Shown piece by piece: positions 13,323 through 21,922 of a DNA stretch of 24,421 bases. Every line of letters begins with the position of its first letter. Position 1 is the first letter of the stretch. The notes under the pieces were generated by a model. The model had not been told where the DNA came from. It saw only the letters and a program-made list of their open reading frames with translations, and searched no databases. A program made the translations under genes and the position numbers. Origin of the DNA: Pseudomonadota bacterium (GTDB lineage: Bacteria > Pseudomonadota > Gammaproteobacteria > Steroidobacterales > Steroidobacteraceae); contig QGUX01000011.1 of NCBI GenBank assembly GCA_003242275.1, forward strand, positions 1 through 24,421, written 5' to 3'.

Positions 13323-14333
13323 TCACATCCGCAACAGGGGCGGATCATCCAATGCAGCCAGCTGTTCACGCAACTCGTCCACGTGCCTCTCCCAGTAGCG
13401 CGGCTCGCCGAACCAGGGGAAGGCGGCGGGGAACGCGGGGTCGTCCCAGCGCTGCGCGATCCACGCGGCATGGTTCAGCATGCGCATGGCGCGCAGCGCC
13501 TCGATCAGTTGCGCCTCGCCGGCATCCAGGTGCGCGAACCGCTCGTAGCCGTCCAGCAGTTCGCCCCACTCGCGCCGCATCTGGTCCGGCGAGCCGGCCA
13601 CGAACATCCAGAGGTCCTGCACCGCGGGACCCTCGATGCTGTCGTCGAAGTCCACGAACAGCGGGCCGGTGGACTGCCACAGGATGTTGCCGGGATGGCA
13701 GTCGCCGTGCAGGCGCAGCCGCCGCACCGGCCCGGCCGACTGCATGCACGCGTCGATGGCCCGCACCAGCAGCGCCGAGACCTCGGCATAGCGCGCATCC
13801 AGCGGCGGTGGCACGATGCCGAGCCCCAGCACCAGCTCGCGCGCCCGCGCGCCATGGCGCCACTTCGACATGCCGTCGCGATGCCGGAACGGCTGCCTGG
13901 CGCCGACGGCATGCAGCCGTCCCAGCGTACGGCCCAGCAGGGCGCGGGCGCCGGGCTGGTCCAGGTCCGGCGAAGTGCCCGCCCGGCAGGGAAACAGCGC
14001 GAAGCGGAAGCCGCCGTGTTCGTGCAGGGTGCTGCCCCCGACGGCCAGCGGCGCCACCACCGGCAGCTCTGCGGCGGCCAGTTCGGCCGCGAAGGCGTGT
14101 TCCTCCAGGATCTGCGGGTCGCTCCAGCGCCCCCTGCGGTAGAACTTGGCCACCACCTGCGTGCCATGGCCGTCCGCCGAAGCCTGGCGCAGGGGTTCTT
14201 CCAGTCCTACGCGGTAGACCCGGTTCTCATAACTGTTGAGCGCCAGCAGGCGGCCATCAGTGAACAGGCCCACGGATTCGACCGCATCGAGAACCACGTC
14301 GGGGGTCAGGCCGGCATAATGGTGTGCCTGCAA
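13323..14333 (-). CDS. srkA: Stress-response Ser/Thr protein kinase SrkA (RdoA/YihE)
   Basis: An approximately 336-residue protein kinase of the SrkA/YihE type (aminoglycoside-phosphotransferase fold). Characteristic blocks are LNSYENRVY (near residue 32), VVAKFYR with the ATP Lys at about 63, ILEEHAFA, the catalytic loop LHGDCHPGNILW (Asp211, Asn216), the Mg-binding FVDFDD (Asp228) and GPAVQDLWMF. In E. coli, SrkA phosphorylates protein substrates and limits envelope-stress death. Start choice: a TTG at 14331-14333 with GAGG 6 nt upstream is preferred; a TTG at 14357 and a GTG at 14297 also exist, so the exact N-terminus is open. It is divergent from galE, with overlapping 5' regions. Confidence 0.93.
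   Translation of the reverse strand: MQAHHYAGLTPDVVLDAVESVGLFTDGRLLALNSYENRVYRVGLEEPLRQASADGHGTQVVAKFYRRGRWSDPQILEEHAFAAELAAAELPVVAPLAVGGSTLHEHGGFRFALFPCRAGTSPDLDQPGARALLGRTLGRLHAVGARQPFRHRDGMSKWRHGARARELVLGLGIVPPPLDARYAEVSALLVRAIDACMQSAGPVRRLRLHGDCHPGNILWQSTGPLFVDFDDSIEGPAVQDLWMFVAGSPDQMRREWGELLDGYERFAHLDAGEAQLIEALRAMRMLNHAAWIAQRWDDPAFPAAFPWFGEPRYWERHVDELREQLAALDDPPLLRM
14315..14320 (+). promoter_or_regulatory. Possible -10 element for galE inside the srkA 5' end
   Basis: CATAAT lies 38 nt upstream of the galE GTG at 14359, which would give a short leader that includes the GAGGAG ribosome-binding site. No matching -35 is evident. It would lie within the srkA coding start if srkA begins at TTG 14333. 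Confidence 0.3.
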
Positions 14334-14358
14334 TTTCGGCCTCGAGGAGCGGAACAAG

Positions 14359-15351
14359 GTGGGTGAAGCGATCCTGGTGACGGGCGGCGCCGGCTACATC
14401 GGCAGCCACACGGTACAGCAGCTCCTGGCGCGCGGCGAGTCCGTAGTGGTGCTGGACAATCTCTCCACCGGCTTCCGCCAGGCCGTGCCCGGCGCCAAGC
14501 TGGTCGAGGGCGACGTGGGCGACCAGCGGCTGGTCACCGCCCTGCTGCGCGAGCACCAGGTGCGTACGGTGATCCATTTCGCCGCGCACACCATCGTGCC
14601 CGAGTCGGTGGCCGACCCGCTCAAGTACTACGGCAACAACACCTGCCAGACGCGCAGCCTGCTGGCCGCCTGCTCCGCGCACGGGGTGAAGCACTTCGTG
14701 TTCTCCTCGACGGCGGCCGTGTACGGCATCCCCGAGTCGGGCATCGCGGCCGAGGATTCGAACCTCGCGCCCATCAATCCCTACGGCACCTCCAAGCTGA
14801 TGTCCGAATGGATGCTGCGCGACCTTGCCGCCGCCACCGGCCTCACCTGCGTGGTGCTGCGCTATTTCAACGTGGCCGGCTCGGATCCGCAGGGCCGCAT
14901 CGGCCAGTCCACGCGCAAGGCCACCCTGCTGGTCAAGGTGGCCTGCGAGGCGGCGGTGGGACGGCGCGAGTCCGTCAGCATCTTCGGCACCGACTACCCC
15001 ACGCCCGACGGCACCGGCGTGCGCGACTACATCCATGTGGTGGACCTCGCGGAGGCGCACCTGCTGGCCGTGGACTACCTGCGCGACGGCGGAGAGAGCC
15101 AGACCCTGAACTGCGGCTACGGCCACGGCTACAGCGTGCGCGAGGTGCTCGACAGCGTGAAGCGCGTCAGCGGCGCGCCCCTGAAGATCGTGGAAATGCC
15201 GCGTCGCGCCGGCGATCCGCCGATGCTGGTGGCGAAATCCGACCGCATCCGCCAGGTGCTCGGATGGGTGCCGAAACTGGACGACCTGGACGGCATCGTC
15301 GCCTCCTCGCTGAACTGGGAACGCCGCCAGCTCGCCGATCCCTGGACCTGA
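14359..15351 (+). CDS. galE: UDP-glucose 4-epimerase
   Basis: A 330-residue short-chain dehydrogenase-type epimerase that interconverts UDP-glucose and UDP-galactose with bound NAD+. The NAD-binding motif is TGGAGYIG at about residues 8-15; the active site has Ser117/Thr118 (FSSTAAVYG), Tyr142 and Lys146 (NPYGTSKLMSE). NVAGSDPQGRIGQ and DYIHVVDLA, typical of GalE, are present. The start is GTG with GAGGAG upstream. It is divergent from srkA. UDP-galactose could feed the surface-glycan genes at 3.7-6.6 kb, but this is only a pathway inference. The substrate could include N-acetylated sugars, which the sequence does not decide. Confidence 0.95.
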   Translation: MGEAILVTGGAGYIGSHTVQQLLARGESVVVLDNLSTGFRQAVPGAKLVEGDVGDQRLVTALLREHQVRTVIHFAAHTIVPESVADPLKYYGNNTCQTRSLLAACSAHGVKHFVFSSTAAVYGIPESGIAAEDSNLAPINPYGTSKLMSEWMLRDLAAATGLTCVVLRYFNVAGSDPQGRIGQSTRKATLLVKVACEAAVGRRESVSIFGTDYPTPDGTGVRDYIHVVDLAEAHLLAVDYLRDGGESQTLNCGYGHGYSVREVLDSVKRVSGAPLKIVEMPRRAGDPPMLVAKSDRIRQVLGWVPKLDDLDGIVASSLNWERRQLADPWT

Positions 15352-15378
15352 TGCCCCCCGGCGCCCGTCCGGGTGGCC

Positions 15379-15384
15379 TAGAAT
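15379..15384 (+). promoter_or_regulatory. -10 element for glrK (near-leaderless)
   Basis: TAGAAT ends 7 nt before the ATG at 15392 in the 40-bp galE-glrK gap, so a transcript starting here would have almost no leader. No -35 consensus is visible. The same design is seen ahead of tetR at 9903-9908. Confidence 0.4.
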
Positions 15385-15391
15385 CCCGGGC

Positions 15392-16861
15392 ATGAAGCTG
15401 GCGCGGCCCGGTTCCCTGAGTTCGCTGGTGCTGCTGGCACTGGCCATCATCGCCCTGCCCCTGGTGGCGGGGCTGGTGACGGCCGGCGTCCAGCTGCGCC
15501 AGCTCAGCGCCAGCGGCCAGCTGATCATCGCCGAGGGCGTGGCCGCCACCCGCCTGACCCAGGACCTGTACGCCCAGACCAACTTCATGTGGCGGCGGCT
15601 GCGCATCCTGCTGGTGATCGGCAGCCCGGAGCTGGCCGAGGCCCACGCACAGGAGGACGCGCGGCTGGCGCAGACCGAGGCGAGCCTGGCCGCCTACCTG
15701 CGCAACGAGGCGGCGCGCCGCGCGCTGCGCGACTTCACCGCGCTGCGCACCGCGGTGGGCGTGCGCATCCGCGGCGGCGCGCGCATCGAGGACATCGACG
15801 CCGAGGTGGACCGCATGCTGCGGGCCGCCGAGGTGGTCTCGGCACGCACCAACGACCAGATCGACGCGGCCACCGCCGAGCTGCACGAGAGCACGCGGCG
15901 CGCACAGAAGGTGCTGACCTGGAGCTTCCTGCTGCTGATCCCGCTGTCGGGCCTCGCCGTGCTGCTGTTCTCGTTCAAGGTGGTGCGGCCGCTCAGGCAG
16001 ATCGACCGCGCCATCAGCGAACTGGGCAGCGGCGCCCTGCACCGGCCCATCCAGGTGCACGGCCCGCGCGACATCGGCAAGCTCGGCCGGCAGCTGGAGT
16101 GGCTGCGCCTGCGCCTGCTGGAACTGGCGCAGGAGAGAAACCGCTTCCTGCGCCACATGTCGCACGAGCTGAAGACGCCGCTGGCCAACATCCGCGAGGG
16201 CACCGAGCTGCTGATGGACGGCGCGGTGGGGGAGCTGCAGGCCGGCCAGCGCGAGGTCACCGGCATCCTTCGTGAAAATGGCTTGAGGCTGCAGCGCCTG
16301 ATCGAAAACCTCCTGTCCTTCTCCGCCTGGCAGAGCAACAGCGGGAGCCTCGAGATCACCGAGTTCCGGCTGCGACCGGTGGTCAAGCAGACCATCGAGA
16401 ACCAGCAGCTCACGTTGCTGTCGCAGCGCGTGCGCCTGGACGTCAGCGTCGAGGACCTGACCATCGCCGCGGACCGCGGCAAGGTGCGGCTGATCCTGGA
16501 GAACCTGCTGTCCAACGCCATCAAGTACACCCCGCGCGGCGGGACCATCCACATCCGCGCCCGGGCCGAGGGGGGCGACCTGGTCCTCGAGGTGGCCGAT
16601 ACGGGCCCCGGCATCCCGCCGGAAGAGCGGCGGCACGTGTTCGAAGCCTTTTATACTGGCAAGCCTCCGGCCGGCCACATCAAGGGGACCGGCATCGGCT
16701 TGTCCGTAGTGATGGAATTCGTCAACGCTCATGGCGGCACGATCGAAATCGTCGACGGGGAATGGCCCGGTGCGCACTTCCGCATCCGCATGCCGCTGCG
16801 CGCCACCGGCGAAGCTTCCGCAGACAGCCGCCCCGCGGGAACCACGGCCCATGCGGCCTAG
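15392..16861 (+). CDS. glrK: Sensor histidine kinase GlrK (QseE)
   Basis: A 489-residue inner-membrane kinase. Membrane helices lie at about 12-32 and 176-196, with a helical periplasmic sensor region between (about 33-174). A HAMP linker follows, then the phosphoacceptor His258 in FLRHMSHELKTPL. The ATP-binding core has the N box NLLSNAIKYT (Asn375), DTGPGIP (403-409) and GTGIGLS (432-438). Order with the downstream lipoprotein and GlrR matches glrK-qseG-glrR, and the opening ALPLVAGLV...QLRQLS with adjacent membrane helix agrees with GlrK. It should phosphorylate the regulator encoded at 17498-18832. Its 3' end overlaps the qseG-like gene by 11 nt. The C-terminal 20 residues are a low-complexity tail. 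Confidence 0.92.
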   Translation: MKLARPGSLSSLVLLALAIIALPLVAGLVTAGVQLRQLSASGQLIIAEGVAATRLTQDLYAQTNFMWRRLRILLVIGSPELAEAHAQEDARLAQTEASLAAYLRNEAARRALRDFTALRTAVGVRIRGGARIEDIDAEVDRMLRAAEVVSARTNDQIDAATAELHESTRRAQKVLTWSFLLLIPLSGLAVLLFSFKVVRPLRQIDRAISELGSGALHRPIQVHGPRDIGKLGRQLEWLRLRLLELAQERNRFLRHMSHELKTPLANIREGTELLMDGAVGELQAGQREVTGILRENGLRLQRLIENLLSFSAWQSNSGSLEITEFRLRPVVKQTIENQQLTLLSQRVRLDVSVEDLTIAADRGKVRLILENLLSNAIKYTPRGGTIHIRARAEGGDLVLEVADTGPGIPPEERRHVFEAFYTGKPPAGHIKGTGIGLSVVMEFVNAHGGTIEIVDGEWPGAHFRIRMPLRATGEASADSRPAGTTAHAA

Positions 16862-17497
16862 GCCGGGCTCCATCGCCATCCTGGGCCTGGCCATGGCCGG
16901 CCTGCTGGCCGGCTGTGCGGGCCTCACCTCGCCGCGCGAGCGCGGCCCGGCCGACGCCCTGCCCACCACCGAGGCCATCCAGGCCGCGCAGGTGAACAGC
17001 CTGCTGTCCGCCCTGGCGCGGGTGGTGGCCGGCACGCCCACCGAGCAGGCCGAGATCATGGCTGAGGCGCGGATGGCCTACGAGCAGGCCCGCCAGGGCC
17101 CTGCCGCGCTGCGCTACGGGCTGCTGCTGGCCGCGCCCTCGCACCCCGCCCGGGACCCTTCCGAGGCGCTGCACGTGCTGCGCGAGTGCCTCGCCCATGC
17201 GGAACTGCTGTCGACCATGGAACGGGCACTGGCGCAGGTCGAGCTGGAGAGGATCACGGTGGAGCTCAGGCTCACCGACGAGAACCAGCGCCTGCTGGCC
17301 GAGAGCCAGCAGGCCCGCGACCGGCAGCGCGGCGAGACCAATGCCGCCGCGCTGGCCCGCCAGCTGCAGGCCGCGCAGGAGCAGAATGCACAGTTGCGCC
17401 GGGCGCTCGAGGATGCCCGGGCGAAGCTCAACGCCATCGCCGAGTTCGAGCGTCCGCAGAATGACCGCCCACCAGCCAGCAACGAGGGACGTAACCC

Positions 17498-17501
<4 letters not shown>
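16851..17501 (+). CDS. qseG: QseG-like lipoprotein of the GlrK/GlrR operon
   Basis: A 216-residue lipoprotein with a signal peptide ending LLAGC (Cys22), and a mature part with an all-helical N-terminal region and a long C-terminal coiled coil from about residue 115 onward rich in Glu, Gln, Arg and Ala. The position between glrK and glrR, overlapping both (11 nt with glrK, GTGA overlap with glrR), is that of qseG (yfhG) in enterobacteria, where QseG associates with the kinase. Sequence similarity to E. coli QseG is limited, so orthology rests on position, lipobox, size and coiled coil. Confidence 0.8.
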
Positions 17502-18832
<1,331 letters not shown>

Positions 18833-19882
18833 TCAGGCCACGCTGGCGCGGCGCACCTGCCACAGCAGCACGCCCGCGGCCAGTGCCAGCAGCAGCGTGG
18901 GGGCCCAGGCCAGCAGCACGGGATCGAGGTTGAAGGCGCGCGTGCCGTTCTCCACCGTGCGCTGGGCCAGGAAGTAGCACAGGCCGAGCACGAGCCCCGT
19001 GCTCGCGCGCGCACCGGTGCCGGCATCACGCATGTAACCCAGCAGCAGCGGCAGCGCCAGCAGCATGGCCAGCGGCACGGCCGGCAGGCGTGCGATCGCC
19101 GTCCACAGCGCCAGGCGCTGCGCAGTGGCATCGTGGCCGCGGGCCGTGAATTCGCGGATTGACCCGCGAAGCTCGGCAAGGGATTGCTGGCGCGGATCGT
19201 CCGCCGTGGTGGCGGGCAGAGGCTGCAGGCTGCCGGCGGCCAGCAGTGATCCCTCCAGGGGCGTTTCTTCCAGCCTGGCGCCCGCCGCCCCGAAGCTCAG
19301 CCGCAGCGCGCCCTGTTCCCCGGCGGCACCTTCCCCCGCCCGTGGCGCCGCGGTGATGGCCACGAGGCGATGGTCCTCGAGTTCGAAGGCGGTGAGGCCG
19401 GCGGCATCGGCGCGCACGATGGTCGCGCCCTCCCGCTTCCAGGCCACCCCCTGCCCGCCCCCCTGCTCGTTGCGCTCCAGCGCCTTGGCGATGCGCGCGG
19501 AGCGGGCCAGCGGCGGCGCCACCCACTCGGTGAGCACCAGCGCCGGCGGCACCAGCAGCAGTCCCGCCAGCACCACCGAGGCGGCCAGCCGCGCCACCGA
19601 CACGCCCGCGGCCCGCATCACCGTCAGCTCGCTGCCGCGCGCCAGCTCGCCCAGCGCCATGAGCGACCCCAGCAGTGCTGCCACCGGCAGGAACTGCAGG
19701 GCGGTGGCCGGCAGCTGCGCCAGCACGAAGCGCAGCGCGGCCGCCTGTCCGTACCTGCCGGCGCCCACCCAGCCCTGCTCGTTGACGAACAGGAACAGCC
19801 CGGCGAGCACGATGAACACCGCCAGGGCCAGCGCCGTGTGCCGGCACAGGGTGGTGACGATGTACCGATCCAGCACGCGCAT
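18833..19882 (-). CDS. lptG: LPS export permease LptG
   Basis: A 349-residue inner-membrane component of the LptB2FG transporter that extracts lipopolysaccharide for delivery to LptC. LptG rather than LptF is supported by RVLDRYI at the start, FLPVAALLGSLMALGELARGSELTVMRAAGVS (helix 2-3 region, read in two parts), TEWVAPP and the C-terminal LPAVPLAMLLALPLLLGYMR block. Three N-terminal and three C-terminal helices flank a periplasmic beta-jellyroll region (about 125-240). The gene is divergent from pepA, the place where lptF is normally found, and no lptF is in the window. The stop is directly next to the glrR stop, with no spacer. The ATG at 19880-19882 begins the family N-terminus. Confidence 0.9.
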   Translation of the reverse strand: MRVLDRYIVTTLCRHTALALAVFIVLAGLFLFVNEQGWVGAGRYGQAAALRFVLAQLPATALQFLPVAALLGSLMALGELARGSELTVMRAAGVSVARLAASVVLAGLLLVPPALVLTEWVAPPLARSARIAKALERNEQGGGQGVAWKREGATIVRADAAGLTAFELEDHRLVAITAAPRAGEGAAGEQGALRLSFGAAGARLEETPLEGSLLAAGSLQPLPATTADDPRQQSLAELRGSIREFTARGHDATAQRLALWTAIARLPAVPLAMLLALPLLLGYMRDAGTGARASTGLVLGLCYFLAQRTVENGTRAFNLDPVLLAWAPTLLLALAAGVLLWQVRRASVA

Positions 19883-19887
19883 TGGGA

Positions 19888-19893
19888 TAAAAT
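19888..19893 (+). promoter_or_regulatory. Possible -10 element for pepA
   Basis: TAAAAT lies in the 66-bp lptG-pepA spacer, 55 nt before the pepA ATG. No -35 of correct spacing was found. Confidence 0.3.
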
Positions 19894-19917
19894 CCCCCGT
19901 TTCTGATTTCTTGCGGA

Positions 19918-19931
19918 CGGCCGATCGGCCG
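19918..19931. repeat. 14-bp perfect palindrome in the lptG-pepA spacer
   Basis: CGGCCGATCGGCCG is fully self-complementary and lies 17 bp upstream of the pepA ATG, in the presumed leader. It could be an operator or form an RNA hairpin. In such GC-rich DNA a GC-only palindrome may also be accidental. Confidence 0.35.
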
Positions 19932-19948
19932 CGGAGTCGAAGCACATC

Positions 19949-21454
19949 ATGGTCCAGTTCGAAACCAGCGACCAGCGCCTTGCGGCCGTCGTCACCGACT
20001 GTCTCGCCATCGGTCTCTTCGAGGACGAGGATTTCACCTCCGGCCCGGCCCGCGAGGTGGATGCGGCCACGCGCGGCCTGCTGCGGCGGATGAAGTCGGC
20101 CGGCGACCTGCCCGTGCGTCCCAACGACACGCAGATCCTGCACGCGCCGGCGGGCCTGAAGGCCGCCCGCCTGCTGGTGGTGGGCCTGGGCAAGCGCGGC
20201 GAGTTCCGCCAGCGCGGCTGGCGCAAGGCCGTGTCGGCGGCGCTGGCCGCGGTGCTGAAGACCCGCGCCGCCAGCCTCGCGGTGGCCGTCGGCCAGCCGC
20301 AGGAGGAGCCCGTCGATGCCTATTACCGCGGCCGCGCGCTGGCCGACCTCACCGGTGCGGCACTGTACCGCGTGAACGATTTCAAGACCGGCCGCAAACC
20401 GCCGCGCCCGGCACTGAAGAAGGTGGTGCTGGCCGGGGTGACCGCCGGGGAACGCCGCCAGGCGACCCTGGGCCTCACGCACGGCCGGGCGATCGCCGCG
20501 GGCCAGACGCTGCTGCGCGACCTCGGCAACCTGCCGGGCAATGTGTGCACGCCGCGCTACCTCGCCCGCCAGGCGCAGGAGCTGGCGCGCGAGCACCGCT
20601 CGCTCAAGGTGCGCGTGTTCGACGAGGCGGCGATCCGGCGCCTGAAGATGGGCTGCCTGCTGTCGGTCTCGAAGGGCAGCGAGGAGCCGCCGCGCTTCAT
20701 CGTGCTCGAGTACAAGGGCGGCGCGCGCAGCGCGAAGCCCGTGGCGCTGGTCGGCAAGGGCGTCACCTTCGACACCGGCGGCATCTCGCTGAAGGACCCG
20801 GCCGCCATGGACGAAATGAAGTACGACATGTGCGGCGCCGGCAGCGTGCTGGCCACGCTGCTGGTGGCGGCGCTGCTGAAGCTGCGCATCAACCTCGTCG
20901 GCATCATCGCCGCGGTGGAGAACATGCCCAGCGGCCGCGCCACCAAACCGGGCGACATCGTCACTTCGGCCTCGGGCAAGACGGTGGAGATCCTCAACAC
21001 CGACGCCGAGGGACGGCTGATCCTGTGCGACGCCCTGCACTACGCCCGCCGCTACGACCCGGCCGCGGTGATCGACATTGCCACGCTGACCGGCGCCTGC
21101 GTGGTGGCGCTCGGCCACCACCACACCGGCATCATGGGCAACGACGAGGCGCTGGCGCGCGAGCTGGTCGAAGCCGGCGTGCGCGCCCACGACCGCGGCT
21201 GGCACCTGCCGCTCACCGAGGAGTACGCCGAGCAGCTGCGCAGCAACTTCGCCGACCTCGCCAACGTGGCCGGGCGCGACGGCGGCGCGCTGACGGCGGC
21301 CGCGTTCCTGGGCCGCTTCACCACCGGCCTGAAGTGGGCGCACCTGGACATCGCCGGCACGGCCTGGACCTCGGGTGCGCAGAAGGGAGGCACCGGCCGC
21401 CCGGTGCCGCTGCTGGCCGATTTCCTGATCCATCGCGCCGGCGCGCAGGGCTAA
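19949..21454 (+). CDS. pepA: Leucyl aminopeptidase PepA
   Basis: A 501-residue M17 metallo-aminopeptidase, a cytosolic hexamer that removes N-terminal residues. Two-zinc site residues are Lys270, Asp275, Asp293, Asp352 and Glu354, with Lys282 and Arg356 in catalysis; the signature NTDAEGRL is at 350-357. KGVTFDTGGISLK and MDEMKYDMCGAG are intact. E. coli PepA also binds DNA in Xer recombination and carAB control, a role that cannot be judged here. The ATG at 19949 follows a weak GGAG 12 nt upstream. It leads a pepA-holC-valS cluster typical of gammaproteobacteria. Confidence 0.97.
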   Translation: MVQFETSDQRLAAVVTDCLAIGLFEDEDFTSGPAREVDAATRGLLRRMKSAGDLPVRPNDTQILHAPAGLKAARLLVVGLGKRGEFRQRGWRKAVSAALAAVLKTRAASLAVAVGQPQEEPVDAYYRGRALADLTGAALYRVNDFKTGRKPPRPALKKVVLAGVTAGERRQATLGLTHGRAIAAGQTLLRDLGNLPGNVCTPRYLARQAQELAREHRSLKVRVFDEAAIRRLKMGCLLSVSKGSEEPPRFIVLEYKGGARSAKPVALVGKGVTFDTGGISLKDPAAMDEMKYDMCGAGSVLATLLVAALLKLRINLVGIIAAVENMPSGRATKPGDIVTSASGKTVEILNTDAEGRLILCDALHYARRYDPAAVIDIATLTGACVVALGHHHTGIMGNDEALARELVEAGVRAHDRGWHLPLTEEYAEQLRSNFADLANVAGRDGGALTAAAFLGRFTTGLKWAHLDIAGTAWTSGAQKGGTGRPVPLLADFLIHRAGAQG

Positions 21455-21466
21455 GGCCGTGCCGGG

Positions 21467-21922
21467 ATGGCGCAGGTCCGCTTCTTCATCTTGAAGGCCA
21501 CGGGCGGCATGGCCCGCCTGCGCCAGGCCTGCGCGCTGACCGAGGAGGCCTACCTGGCCGGCGGGCGCGTGCTGGTGTGGCTGGACGATGCGCACCAGCT
21601 CGAGGTCTTCGACCAGCTGCTGTGGACCTTCAGCGACCGCGCCTTCGTGCCGCACGAGAGGCTGGCGGCCGATCCCGCCGGCGCCGAGGCACCGGTGCAG
21701 CTTCATGATGGCGCGGCGCTGGACGCGCGCATCCTCGATGCCGGCTTCGACACGCTGGTGAACCTGCACACCGCCCCCGCCGCCGAGGCACTTCGCTTCG
21801 GCAAGGTGATCGAGGTGATCGACGGGGACCCGGCCGTGCGCGAAGCCGGGCGCACGCGATTCCGCTTCTACCGCGAGGCCGGCGCCTCGCCCGAACACAT
21901 TGAAGTAACTGCCGATGGCTGA
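21467..21922 (+). CDS. holC: DNA polymerase III chi subunit
   Basis: A 151-residue protein of the HolC family, the clamp-loader accessory that binds single-stranded DNA-binding protein and, with psi, links it to the replisome. Recognisable parts are the N-terminal FFILKATGG strand, [14 protein letters not shown] helix ([13 protein letters not shown]), [18 protein letters not shown] ([16 protein letters not shown]) and LVNLH followed by KVIEVIDG. The FxPH motif is a HolC hallmark. It starts 12 bp after pepA and overlaps the start of valS by 8 bp, as is usual in this lineage. Confidence 0.93.
   Translation: MAQVRFFILKATGGMARLRQACALTEEAYLAGGRVLVWLDDAHQLEVFDQLLWTFSDRAFVPHERLAADPAGAEAPVQLHDGAALDARILDAGFDTLVNLHTAPAAEALRFGKVIEVIDGDPAVREAGRTRFRFYREAGASPEHIEVTADG

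Noticed and set aside
15167..17059. A 630-residue minus-strand frame opposite galE, glrK and qseG
   Set aside because: Shadow of glrK, with no domain or plausible start; the three plus-strand genes explain the region.
18833..21898. A 1021-residue open frame on the minus strand, reaching from lptG across pepA and holC
   Set aside because: Only its C-terminal part is real LptG. The rest is antisense to PepA and HolC, with the Arg/His/Ala/Gly-rich composition of GC-rich shadow frames and no family motif.
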